DNA from: Candidatus Sulfotelmatobacter sp.
GTDB taxonomy: Bacteria > Acidobacteriota > Terriglobia > Terriglobales > SbA1
Direction of reading: 5' to 3'
DNA: 11,516 nucleotides
NCBI GenBank assembly: GCA_030151135.1
Contig: JASLEQ010000073.1
Coordinates: 1-11,516 of the forward strand
Position numbers and translations under genes: made by a program. The stretch's first letter is position 1; the number at the start of each line of letters is the position of its first letter. Under the pieces are notes generated by a model. The model was given only the letters and a program-made list of their open reading frames with translations. It did not search any database and had not been told where the DNA came from. This document shows positions 1-8,727 of this stretch, piece after piece.

Positions 1-233
1 TGGAAAGTCGCCTGCCCGGAATCATCGAAGAAGCGGCACGCATGCATGTGCTCACTGTGAGCGACATTCCGCATTTCGCCGAGCGGGGAGGAACGATCGG
101 ATTGGTCAATCTGGACGATCGCATCCGGTTTGAAGTGAACCGTACGAGAGCGGCTCAAAGTCATCTTGGATTGAGCTCAGAACTGCTGAAGGTGGCGGTG
201 AAAGTAATTGGGGGAGCTTCGGCGGGAAGTTAG
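1..233 (+). CDS. YfiR-like (DUF4154) periplasmic protein, C-terminal part only
   Basis: The reading frame is open from the window edge (first full codon at position 3) to TAG at 231-233, so only the last 76 residues are visible and the start lies upstream. The visible part has the pattern typical of the C-terminus of YfiR/DUF4154 proteins: a strand reading VLTVSD, then FAERGGTIGLV, then a strand with RFEVN, then a helix containing SSELLKVA. In the known family, YfiR is a small secreted periplasmic protein that binds and restrains the periplasmic domain of a membrane signalling partner (YfiN, CHASE8-HAMP-GGDEF). Here the next gene starts three bases after this stop and encodes a CHASE8-like membrane kinase, which supports the same partnership. 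An internal ATG at 42 is not a real start, because the family-conserved sequence runs through it from upstream. Confidence 0.75.
   Translation, partial: ESRLPGIIEEAARMHVLTVSDIPHFAERGGTIGLVNLDDRIRFEVNRTRAAQSHLGLSSELLKVAVKVIGGASAGS
224..229 (+). promoter_or_regulatory. Ribosome binding site of the histidine kinase gene
   Basis: GGGAAG lies inside the last codons of the YfiR-like gene, with seven bases between it and the ATG at 237. It fixes the kinase start and indicates that the two genes share a transcript. Confidence 0.6.
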
Positions 234-236
234 ATC

Positions 237-1685
237 ATGGCAACGACACGCAAAGGTTCAATTTCGACACGCCTCACGATCATGAATATGCTCGTGAGCG
301 GGGTCGCCCTATTGCTGGCGTGTGCCGGATTTTTTACCTATGACCAGATCACCTTTCGCCAGGGTCTGCTCCGAACGCTCTCGGCGCAGGCACAGATTAT
401 CGGTTCCAACAGCGTATCCGCAATTTTGTTCAATGACCCCCAAGCAGCAGCGAGCACTCTGGGAGCGCTGCAGAGTTCACAAAACATTTCGGCCGCCGGC
501 ATCTTTACCAATGCTCGCCATCCGCTGGCGGAGTATTCCAGAGATAAGGCCGACGACATCCTGAATATCCCTCAATTGAGCGCGGAACAGAACCAAGGCT
601 ACTGGTTTCGCGGCGATCACGTGATTCTGGTGCGGAGAATCATGTCGGAGGGAAAGCCCATCGGGTTCGTGTATCTGAGAGCCAGCCTCGCGGACATCGA
701 TAAGCGACTGAAGCGTTATGGCTTGATTGCGTTCGTAGTGTTGCTCGTATCGCTGATCGCAGCCAACCTGGTGTCATCAACCTTTCGACGCTCCGTTGCC
801 GAGCCGATCATTGAGTTGGCAGAGACTGCGCAAAAGATTTCACGCGATAAGAACTACACTCGCGTCAAGCCGCCGATCCAGGAGAACGAGCTTGCCGTTC
901 TGGTGAATTCCTTCAACGACATGCTCAGTGAGCTCCACAAAACGCATGATGAACTGGAGCAGAGAGTTTCTGAGCGGACACGCGAACTGGTATCGGCAAA
1001 CCGGGAACTGGAAGCATTTTCCTATTCGGTCTCGCACGACTTACGCGGACCTCTCGATGCAATTAATGGTTTCACCTACCTGCTGCAGCGACCTGGAGCC
1101 GGACTGAACTCGCAGCAGCGGGAGTTGGTCGAGAACATCCGTGCCAGCAGCCGACGAATGGCTGCCTTAATTGACGATCTTCTAAACCTGTCCCGGGTGA
1201 CGAGCAGCGTCATGCACTCGGAGAAAATTGACTTGAGTGTGCTAGCGCGCTCCATCATGGATGAACTCCGTTCCAGCGCTCCGGAAAGAAAGGTCGAGTT
1301 CGTCGTTACAACGAACGCGGAAGTGATGGGTGACGGACGGCTTCTGAGAATCATGATGGATAACCTGCTCCGCAATTCCTGGAAATACACGGCATACCAC
1401 GATCGAGCTCGGATTGAATTTGGACGCAAAGAGGCCGACGGGCGCACGGTTTACTTCGTGAGAGACGACGGGAGCGGATTCGACCCTCGATCCGCTGACC
1501 GCCTCTTCCAACCATTTCAACGCCTTCACTCGTCCGCCGAATTTCCCGGTAACGGGGTGGGACTCGCGACCGTGCGCCGGATTGTTCAGCGGCACGGTGG
1601 GGATGTGTGGGCGGAGGCGGCGATCGGAAAAGGCGCAACGTTTTACTTCACCGTGGGAGTTCCCCGCGAATACAGCCCCGCTTGA
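237..1685 (+). CDS. CHASE8-HAMP sensor histidine kinase
   Basis: This 482-residue inner-membrane histidine kinase should autophosphorylate on His in response to a periplasmic signal and pass the phosphate to a response regulator that is not in the window. In order it has: a first membrane helix (about 13-35); a periplasmic region (about 40-155) resembling CHASE8, with an ILFND-type segment and an alternating A/L helix; a second membrane helix (about 161-182); a HAMP domain (about 182-235); a coiled-coil linker (about 236-262); a HisKA H-box SVSHDLRGPL with His267; and a HATPase domain with N-box DNLLRNSWKY (Asn380), G1 box DDGSGFD (410-416) and G2 box GNGVGLAT (438-445). All catalytic boxes look intact, and there is no receiver domain. 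The H-box style matches phytochrome-like kinases. The ATG at 237 is preceded by GGGAAG at 224-229, seven bases away, and lies three bases after the YfiR-like stop, so the two genes are probably translated from one message. Confidence 0.93.
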   Translation: MATTRKGSISTRLTIMNMLVSGVALLLACAGFFTYDQITFRQGLLRTLSAQAQIIGSNSVSAILFNDPQAAASTLGALQSSQNISAAGIFTNARHPLAEYSRDKADDILNIPQLSAEQNQGYWFRGDHVILVRRIMSEGKPIGFVYLRASLADIDKRLKRYGLIAFVVLLVSLIAANLVSSTFRRSVAEPIIELAETAQKISRDKNYTRVKPPIQENELAVLVNSFNDMLSELHKTHDELEQRVSERTRELVSANRELEAFSYSVSHDLRGPLDAINGFTYLLQRPGAGLNSQQRELVENIRASSRRMAALIDDLLNLSRVTSSVMHSEKIDLSVLARSIMDELRSSAPERKVEFVVTTNAEVMGDGRLLRIMMDNLLRNSWKYTAYHDRARIEFGRKEADGRTVYFVRDDGSGFDPRSADRLFQPFQRLHSSAEFPGNGVGLATVRRIVQRHGGDVWAEAAIGKGATFYFTVGVPREYSPA

Positions 1686-1850
1686 AGTCCAGCCAGACGA
1701 AAGTACAAGCGAATGTCAGCCTCCGCGCTGTTATTGCTTAACGGCAACCCACGCACCAACTGCAACGAATTCTGGCGCATCCAATGAAATCGCTTCGTGC
1801 TTTCACATCGCCAGGGAAATAACCGGCCCCGAAGCTGATTCGACAAGGTT

Positions 1851-4793
1851 ATGCGGTTTCGGATTGTCCTTTTTTTACTCTTGGCCGTCAGCTCCGGTGC
1901 CTCCGCGCAACTTGCGTTTCAGGCCGCCTCTGAGGCTTATAACGGTCAAAATGTCAGCAGAATTGCGCTGATCGCGAATCCTCATCGTGACCTGCAGAGC
2001 TTTTACCCCCTGATTTCCCAAAAGGTGGACGAACCCTATTCGCAGAAAAACATTGAAGCGGATGCGAAAGCTTTACAGAAGGCTGGCCACTTTTCGGAAG
2101 TCAAGGTGAGCGTTGTTCCTGAAATCAAAGGTCTGAGGGTGCAATTTTTGCTCGAGCCGGCCTACTACCTCGGAGTTGTCGAATTTCCCGGAGCTACGAA
2201 GTTATTTTCCTATACCCGGCTTCAACAGGTGGCTAGTCTGTCCGATGAAGATCCCTATGACCCGGCACAAATTCCCCTCGCTGTGAACCAATTGAGGGAT
2301 TTCTTTCATCGCAATGGATACTTCCAGTCTGATGTCCATGCGGAGCCTGCAATCGATGACGGCCATCAGCTAGTCAATGTCAACTTCATCATCGAGCTAG
2401 GAAAGCAGGCGCGCATCTCCTCAGTCATCTTGCAAGGCCCAAGTGAGCAGGAAAGACTCCGTCTGCAGCACTCAATTCAATCTTTGAGAGCGCGTTTATC
2501 GCGAGCTCTTCTGAAACCCGGGCAGCGCTACTCGCCGTCGCGAATTTCGGCGGCTACTTCTTCGATGAAGAGAGTTCTCACCGCCCAGCATCGGCTGGCC
2601 AGCAGCATTCGGGAAAATCCACCGCAGTACGATCCTCAGACAAATAGAGTTGCCGTCTCGTTTGACGTGAAGCTCGGTCCGGTTGTGACGATTCGCACTG
2701 AAGGAGCGAAACTCACTGTGCTCCCTTTCCTGGCCGGCCGCGAAAAAAAGAAATTGATCCCAATTTACTCGGAAGGAAGCGCCGATCAGGAACTGGTACA
2801 GGAGGGGCAGCAGAATCTGATCGACTACTTCCAGAAAAAAGGCTATTACGACGTAAAAGTTGCAACCGATGTTCAGAATAAGCCGGATGAGATCTCTATT
2901 CTTTACAAGATTGATCGTGGAAAAAAACACAAGGTGGATCGAATCTTATTTCACGGCGATTATGCGATTGCGACCAAAGAATTGCTAGCTCAAGTAACTG
3001 TAAAAAGGTCGCATTTTTGGACACACGGCAGCCTCAGCCAGGCGTTGTTGAAGCAGAGTTCCTCGAATATCGAGTCGCTGTATCGAGACCGGGGATATGA
3101 GGATGTCAAGGTGACATCTCGGACTATCGATCGGGAGCCGAAGATTGACATAGATTTCGATATCGAGGAAGGGCCACAAACAGTTGTTGCGGACGTGCAG
3201 GTCTTCGGAAATCAGAACGTTGCGTATGGACAATTGACGGCGCCAAAAGGTTTCCAATTGCGTGCAGGAGAGCCGTTTTCGCCGCGGAAAATGACTGACG
3301 ACCGCAACAGGATTTCCGCGAACTATCTCGACCGCGGGTACCTAAATGCAGAGGTGAAAGCAACGGCGCAACGCTCGCAGGCCGATCCCCATCGCGTGCA
3401 GGTTACTTATTCCATCACTGAAAATCAGCTGGTGCGAATTGATGATGTCGTATTTCTCGGGCAACAGAGAACAAAGTTATCGCTGCTGAAGAAAACGGCG
3501 CAGGTTGCCCCGGAGACTCCCATGCGCCGCGAACAACTCATGGCCTCGGAGAGCCGGCTTTACGATCTGAACGTGTTCGACTGGGCGAGCGTGGGACCTC
3601 GTAAACCAATCACAACGCAAAGCGATGAGATGGCCCTGGTTAAGGTGCATGAAGCCAAGCGAAACGAAATCACGTACGGCTTTGGCTTTGAGATATCACA
3701 TCGGGGCGGAAACATTCCTACCGGAACGGTTGCGCTTCCCGGAGGCGGGGGAACAATTGGATTGAATGGGTATCAGATCGCGCCCAGCCAATCAACGTTT
3801 GCGAGCCCTCGGGGACTAATTGAATTTACGCGGCACAACATGAGGGGGATGGCCGAGACCGCGAGCGCTTCGATTCTGGCAGCACGTCTTGATCAGCGTT
3901 TACTTACAACGTATGCGCAGCCACGCTTTTTTGGTACGGAGTGGCATACGCTTAGCAGTTTCTCACTCGAGCGAAATAGCGAGAATCCGTTGTTCACTGC
4001 CGCATTAGGCGATTTATCGTTTCAACTGGAGAGAGTACTGGTTCATAAGACAAATACCAGGATCCAACTCCGGTACGATTTCAACAAGACCTCGTTGTCT
4101 CACGTCATTGTTCCTGATCTGGTACTTGATCGGGATCGAAGCGTGAGGCTTTCAACATTTTCGGGAACATTTATTCGAGACACTCGCGATAAGCCCTTGG
4201 ATGCCCACCATGGGACATTCACTACGGTTGATCTCGGGATCACGCCAACTGCTCTGGGATCCAGCGCAGATTTCGCGAAACTATTCGGCCAATATGCGTT
4301 TTACAAACCTCTGCACTCGATTGTCCTCGCCAACAGTATTCGCTTGGGTTTGGCCTCGCCGTTTGCGAACAGTTTTGTTCCCACCAGTCAACTGTTCTTC
4401 TCCGGAGGCGGAACTTCACTGCGAGGGTTTCCCATTGATGAAGCGGGTCCGCAAAGGCTGGTGCCGTTTTGCAACGTCCTGCAGGGCCAATCCGGCTGCG
4501 TAAATATCACAGTGCCGGTTGGGGGCAAGCAGTTATTCATCCTCAACTCTGAAGTACGGTTCCCTCTGGGCATTATGAAGCCGTTGGGTGGAGTTGTCTT
4601 CTATGACGGCGGCAATGTGTACAGCGCGATCAATCTTCACCAATTGGTTAACGATTACACCAATACGGTGGGTGCTGGTATCCGGTATGCCACGCCGATA
4701 GGTCCAGTTCGCTTCGACGTAGGACGGAATTTGAATCCAGTGCCTGGAATCAATCCGTGGCAGTACTACATCACGATTGGGCAGGCGTTCTAG
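1851..4793 (+). CDS. Omp85 (BamA/TamA superfamily) outer-membrane protein with about seven POTRA domains
   Basis: This is a 980-residue outer-membrane assembly protein. A signal peptide (residues 1-19, cleavage after ASA) is followed by seven consecutive POTRA-like repeats that I place at about 34-104, 105-184, 185-277, 278-358, 359-441, 442-525 and 526-603. Several carry the typical helix-to-strand turn (NGYF, KGYY, RGYE, RGYL) and end in an xFxIxxG-type strand. Residues from about 606 form the 16-strand barrel. It has the loop-6 motif SLRGF (856-860), the strand FYDGGNVY, the late GIRYATPIGPVRFDVG block and a terminal Phe (ITIGQAF) that fits a beta-signal. BamA usually has five POTRAs and TamA three, so I do not assign either symbol; the adjacent TamB-family gene points to a TAM-like role. 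The only two cysteines are Cys874 and Cys883, just after SLRGF. The start is firm: an in-frame TGA lies at 1836-1838 and the signal peptide begins at this ATG. AAGG at 1845-1848 is a close-spaced ribosome site. Confidence 0.93.
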   Translation: MRFRIVLFLLLAVSSGASAQLAFQAASEAYNGQNVSRIALIANPHRDLQSFYPLISQKVDEPYSQKNIEADAKALQKAGHFSEVKVSVVPEIKGLRVQFLLEPAYYLGVVEFPGATKLFSYTRLQQVASLSDEDPYDPAQIPLAVNQLRDFFHRNGYFQSDVHAEPAIDDGHQLVNVNFIIELGKQARISSVILQGPSEQERLRLQHSIQSLRARLSRALLKPGQRYSPSRISAATSSMKRVLTAQHRLASSIRENPPQYDPQTNRVAVSFDVKLGPVVTIRTEGAKLTVLPFLAGREKKKLIPIYSEGSADQELVQEGQQNLIDYFQKKGYYDVKVATDVQNKPDEISILYKIDRGKKHKVDRILFHGDYAIATKELLAQVTVKRSHFWTHGSLSQALLKQSSSNIESLYRDRGYEDVKVTSRTIDREPKIDIDFDIEEGPQTVVADVQVFGNQNVAYGQLTAPKGFQLRAGEPFSPRKMTDDRNRISANYLDRGYLNAEVKATAQRSQADPHRVQVTYSITENQLVRIDDVVFLGQQRTKLSLLKKTAQVAPETPMRREQLMASESRLYDLNVFDWASVGPRKPITTQSDEMALVKVHEAKRNEITYGFGFEISHRGGNIPTGTVALPGGGGTIGLNGYQIAPSQSTFASPRGLIEFTRHNMRGMAETASASILAARLDQRLLTTYAQPRFFGTEWHTLSSFSLERNSENPLFTAALGDLSFQLERVLVHKTNTRIQLRYDFNKTSLSHVIVPDLVLDRDRSVRLSTFSGTFIRDTRDKPLDAHHGTFTTVDLGITPTALGSSADFAKLFGQYAFYKPLHSIVLANSIRLGLASPFANSFVPTSQLFFSGGGTSLRGFPIDEAGPQRLVPFCNVLQGQSGCVNITVPVGGKQLFILNSEVRFPLGIMKPLGGVVFYDGGNVYSAINLHQLVNDYTNTVGAGIRYATPIGPVRFDVGRNLNPVPGINPWQYYITIGQAF

Positions 4794-4800
4794 AGGGCTT

Positions 4801-7800
4801 ATGAATTGGAAGCGAAAAATCGGAGGGGTGGCACTTGGTCTCGGGGCTCTCGTTATTATTGCAGTGATCGGAGGCTATTCATATCTGAGAAGCAGCTCGT
4901 TCGAAAGGCTCGCAATAAGCGAGATCGAGAAGCAGGCGGATCAGGCTACTGGCGGACGAACGACGGTGGGCGGCTTGGATCTAAGCCTTTCTCGGCTGAC
5001 CGCGAATCTATACGACATTACCTTGCGAGGCACCGAAAGCGCTGGACAGCCGCCTCTACTTCATGCCCAGAAGTTGACAATTCAGTTGAAGGTCGTGTCA
5101 TTGTTGCATCGGCAATTCTCCTTGCGCGAGCTCCTGGTCGAAAGTCCAGTCGTTCACGTCGAAGTGAACCACGAGGGAAAGAGCAATTTCCCAACGCCTC
5201 CCCCGAGCCAGAGCAATACTCATACCAGCATTTTCGATCTGGCGATTGGGCACGCTCAACTGACTAACGGCGAGATCGATTACAACGATCGCAAGATCCC
5301 GCTGGATGCGGACCTTTTTAATTTGGGAGCTGATATTCGATTCACTCCCGATGTTAAGAGGTACGATGGCGTTTTATCTTACGATCGCGGCATGGTTCGT
5401 TACGCCGCCTATGAACCTCTCCCCCACAGCCTGAAAATTGCCTTCAGCGCTACGCCGGCACAATTCGACGTTCAGTCCGCCATTCTACGGGTCGCATCTT
5501 CCGACGTGTCTCTACAGGCATCAATGACGGATTATGCGAATCCTGTTGCGGATGGAAGTTATGCAATTCGCATTCATACAGGGGACTTCGCGCCAATGTC
5601 GCCCAATGCAAAGGCGCAGGGTGACATTCTGCTCAGTGGCAAGTTGCACTATCAAACGATGCCGGATCAACCGGTGCTGAATAATGTATCGGTGGACGGC
5701 CGAGTGGGCAGTGAAGCGGTGATGGCTGTCGCTTCCGGCAAGCGATTAGAGCTGCGGAAAATTGAGGGCGCGTACCGTCTGGCGAATGGAAATTTCGTAT
5801 TGCACGATTTCTCGGTGGACACCCTAGGCGGCCGCATTCTGGTAAACGGCCAGATGAACCACATGGACACCACTCCGGACTCAAGGTTTGAGACATCCCT
5901 CCGCGACATCTCGCTAAGTCAGTTGCAGCGCATTGCTGGGTCTAGGCAGGTTTCCGCAGCAGAGATTTCTGGCAGAATTGCCGGCACGATTCAAGCGGCG
6001 TGGAAGGGCGCCATAAACAATCTTCAGGCTCGGTCTGATCTGACCTTAAGAGCTGAGGCCATCAGCAAAGCGAATCCTCGGGCCCAACAGGTCCCAGTGA
6101 CCGGGGACATTCACGCTTCTTATGACGGCCGACAACAAAGTATCCGGCTTCACAACACGGTTTTGCGAGTACCAACAGCAAATGTAAATGCGGAAGGGAC
6201 GATCAGCGATCATTCGAATCTTCAGATACAGGTGGTTGCCGATGACCTGCATCAACTCGAACTGATCGCGACATCTTTCCTGACAATGCAGAATCCTCCG
6301 CCCGCCGTCTCCGGGAAGGCGAAGCTGACTTCCGTCATCCGAGGATCCCTGAAAAAGCCGAAGATTCGTGCGGAACTGATCGCCAATGACCTGCGAGTAG
6401 AAGGCAGTCAGTGGAATAGTGCCAGCTTATCGGTGCAAGCAAGTCCGTCAGAATTGATTGTGACGAATGGGCGATTGATCAATGCTCAACAAGGACAGGC
6501 GACGTTCAGTGCCAACGTGAACCTCCATGACTGGGCGTACAGACCGACTGACCGTATTCAAGCGCAACTCAACGCGCGACAGTTCAGAATCGCCGATCTC
6601 GAACAACTCGCTAACCAGCACTATCCGATTTCGGGGCAATTGAACGCGCAACTCGCCTTGGAGGGAACCCAACTCAACCCCTCTGGAACGGGGCAGATTG
6701 AGATCACGAATGCTGTTGTCTACGCACAGCCTATCCAGAAACTTGCTGTAAATTTCCACACGGACAACGGTGCGATTGTGGCAAGGCTGAGCGTCAACTC
6801 CATCCCGGGAGATGTCAACGGTGATCTTACGTTCAATCCGAAGACGAAAGCCTATAACGTCAACTTGAATGTGCCGGGAATCGTGCTGCAGCGGCTGCAA
6901 CCTCTACAAGAAAAAAACCTTCAATTAACGGGCACCGTCACAGCGTCGGTCAAAGGAGCAGGCACGATAGGTGATCCGCAATTGCTCGCGACGGTGGAGT
7001 TGCCCGAACTGCAGATGAAGGGTAAATCTATTTCTCAATTGAAGGCGGTAGCTCGAATTGCGCAGCATCAACTTGATCTCAACATGGATTCAAAAGTGTC
7101 GCAAACGACGGTGCATGCGCGGGGGCAGGTCTTGCTTGCGGGTGATTATCAGGCAAATGTGAACCTGGATACGGGAACGATCCCGCTCGACACGTTAGTT
7201 GCAACGTACGCGCCGAGCGTTCCTCAAGGTTTTCAGGGTCAAGCTGAGATACATGCCAGCTTAAAAGGTCCTCTGAAGGATAAGAACCGCATCGAAGCAC
7301 ATCTCTCCATTCCGATATTGAAGGCGAGTTACCAGTCGCTGCAAATTGGAATCGCACATCCGATCCAGGCTGACTACGCGAATTCGGTCGTTACACTTCA
7401 ACCGGCGGATATCGAAGGGACGGACACCTCATTGCATATCGAGGGACGGCTTCCGATTGGAGGAAGCGCCGGTCCAACCTTGTCGGCAAACGGAACTGTC
7501 GATCTAAGAATTGCTCAGATTATGATGCCGAGCCTCAAGAGCTCTGGAACCCTGGATCTGAGAGTCAAAACTGCGGGCGCGGCTGCCAAGCCAGACGTCA
7601 AAGGTCAGGTGCAAATCAAGAACGTGGCAATGACCACTTCGGATGCTCCTGTTGGAGTCGAACAGTTGAATGGAACTCTTGATATTTCGGCTGACCGGGT
7701 ACAGATTTCGGAGATGCAAGGAAAAATGGGCGGAGGAACTTTTTCCGTAGGGGGCGCCCTAACGTATCGCCCGAGCCTGCATTTCAATTTGGCGGTGCAG

Positions 7801-8715
7801 GCGCAATCCGTGCGGTTGCTCTATCCCACCGGTCTGCGAAGCTTGCTCGATGCCAATCTTGCATTTAGCGGCTCGACCACGGCCTCTACTTTGAATGGCA
7901 AAGTTTTGATCGATAGCCTTTCATTCACGCCTGACTTCGACCTCTCCAGCTTTGCTAGCCAATTCGGCAATAGCGGCACGATTTCACAACCGGGTTTTGC
8001 CGATACGGTCAAATTGGGTATTGCCGTGCAGTCGCAGCAAACCTTGAATGCTACCAGTTCGCAGGTGAGCATCAACGGACAGGTTGCGCTACAAGTCGGA
8101 GGAACTGCGGCTGATCCGGTCATCACTGGCCGGACCAACCTTAACTCCGGCGAAGTATTCTTCCGTAACGTTCGTTATCAGCTGCAGAGGGGCGTGATAA
8201 CCTTTGACGATCCCAATGAAACTCGTCCGGTGCTAAACATCTCCGTGGCGACCACGATCGAGCAATATAATCTGACACTCACCATGCGTGGTCCACTCGA
8301 TAAGCTAACTACCTCTTACGTTTCGGATCCGCCACTTGCGACGGCCGACATTATTAATCTAGTAGCAAGAGGCAAAACTACGCAGGAATCGGCGGCGAGC
8401 ACTCAGAGTACGGACTCAATGATCGCGTCGCAGGCAGCGAGTGAGCTGAGCAGCAGCGTTCAAAAACTTGCCGGACTCTCCAGTCTGCAAATCGATCCGA
8501 CGCTGGGAGGTAACGGTCAGAACCCCTCCGCTCTGATTGCGATACAACAGAGAGTTACCAAAAATCTGCTCTTCACGTTTTCTACGGATGTCTCCCAACC
8601 CGGCAGTGAAATGGTGCAAGGCAACTACCAAATCAATAAAAAATGGTCGGTGAGCGTGGAACGTGACCAACTGGGCGGAGTTTCCGTCGACGGGAGATAT
8701 CACACGAGATTCTGA
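4801..8715 (+). CDS. tamB: TamB / AsmA-like translocation and assembly module protein
   Basis: This 1304-residue TamB-family protein has an N-terminal membrane anchor (about 7-29, after the basic MNWKRK), an AsmA-like segment (about 30-130), a very long run of repeating beta-strand sequence rich in N, G, Q, T and V, and the conserved C-terminal TamB domain (about 1115-1304). The C-terminal domain shows VFFRNVRYQL, then FDDPNETRP (from about 1135), then DPPLATADIINLVARGKT, and ends in strands finishing with Phe. In known systems TamB crosses the periplasm as a grooved beta-rich protein, anchored in the inner membrane and docking on an Omp85 partner, and works in outer-membrane protein assembly or phospholipid transport. 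The partner here is the gene just upstream. I chose ATG 4801 over an in-frame TTG at 4777, because the TTG overlaps the Omp85 coding end and adds eight residues before the anchor. GAGGG at 4793-4797 serves ATG 4801, though the spacing is short. The protein contains no cysteine, as expected for a periplasmic scaffold. Confidence 0.92.
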   Translation: MNWKRKIGGVALGLGALVIIAVIGGYSYLRSSSFERLAISEIEKQADQATGGRTTVGGLDLSLSRLTANLYDITLRGTESAGQPPLLHAQKLTIQLKVVSLLHRQFSLRELLVESPVVHVEVNHEGKSNFPTPPPSQSNTHTSIFDLAIGHAQLTNGEIDYNDRKIPLDADLFNLGADIRFTPDVKRYDGVLSYDRGMVRYAAYEPLPHSLKIAFSATPAQFDVQSAILRVASSDVSLQASMTDYANPVADGSYAIRIHTGDFAPMSPNAKAQGDILLSGKLHYQTMPDQPVLNNVSVDGRVGSEAVMAVASGKRLELRKIEGAYRLANGNFVLHDFSVDTLGGRILVNGQMNHMDTTPDSRFETSLRDISLSQLQRIAGSRQVSAAEISGRIAGTIQAAWKGAINNLQARSDLTLRAEAISKANPRAQQVPVTGDIHASYDGRQQSIRLHNTVLRVPTANVNAEGTISDHSNLQIQVVADDLHQLELIATSFLTMQNPPPAVSGKAKLTSVIRGSLKKPKIRAELIANDLRVEGSQWNSASLSVQASPSELIVTNGRLINAQQGQATFSANVNLHDWAYRPTDRIQAQLNARQFRIADLEQLANQHYPISGQLNAQLALEGTQLNPSGTGQIEITNAVVYAQPIQKLAVNFHTDNGAIVARLSVNSIPGDVNGDLTFNPKTKAYNVNLNVPGIVLQRLQPLQEKNLQLTGTVTASVKGAGTIGDPQLLATVELPELQMKGKSISQLKAVARIAQHQLDLNMDSKVSQTTVHARGQVLLAGDYQANVNLDTGTIPLDTLVATYAPSVPQGFQGQAEIHASLKGPLKDKNRIEAHLSIPILKASYQSLQIGIAHPIQADYANSVVTLQPADIEGTDTSLHIEGRLPIGGSAGPTLSANGTVDLRIAQIMMPSLKSSGTLDLRVKTAGAAAKPDVKGQVQIKNVAMTTSDAPVGVEQLNGTLDISADRVQISEMQGKMGGGTFSVGGALTYRPSLHFNLAVQAQSVRLLYPTGLRSLLDANLAFSGSTTASTLNGKVLIDSLSFTPDFDLSSFASQFGNSGTISQPGFADTVKLGIAVQSQQTLNATSSQVSINGQVALQVGGTAADPVITGRTNLNSGEVFFRNVRYQLQRGVITFDDPNETRPVLNISVATTIEQYNLTLTMRGPLDKLTTSYVSDPPLATADIINLVARGKTTQESAASTQSTDSMIASQAASELSSSVQKLAGLSSLQIDPTLGGNGQNPSALIAIQQRVTKNLLFTFSTDVSQPGSEMVQGNYQINKKWSVSVERDQLGGVSVDGRYHTRF

Positions 8716-8727
8716 TGGGCGATCAAC

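Noticed and set aside
1727..1745. Seven-base-pair hairpin (one G-U pair, five-base loop) downstream of the kinase gene
   Set aside because: No T-tract follows it, so it is not an intrinsic terminator, and a stem of this size is expected by chance.
1582..1971. 129-codon plus-strand open frame bridging the kinase and Omp85 genes
   Set aside because: It overlaps the kinase G2 box and the Omp85 signal peptide in another frame and has no recognisable protein features.
4777..4800. TTG start for tamB giving eight extra residues
   Set aside because: It overlaps the Omp85 coding end and lacks a better ribosome site; the ATG at 4801 gives a normal basic-then-hydrophobic anchor.
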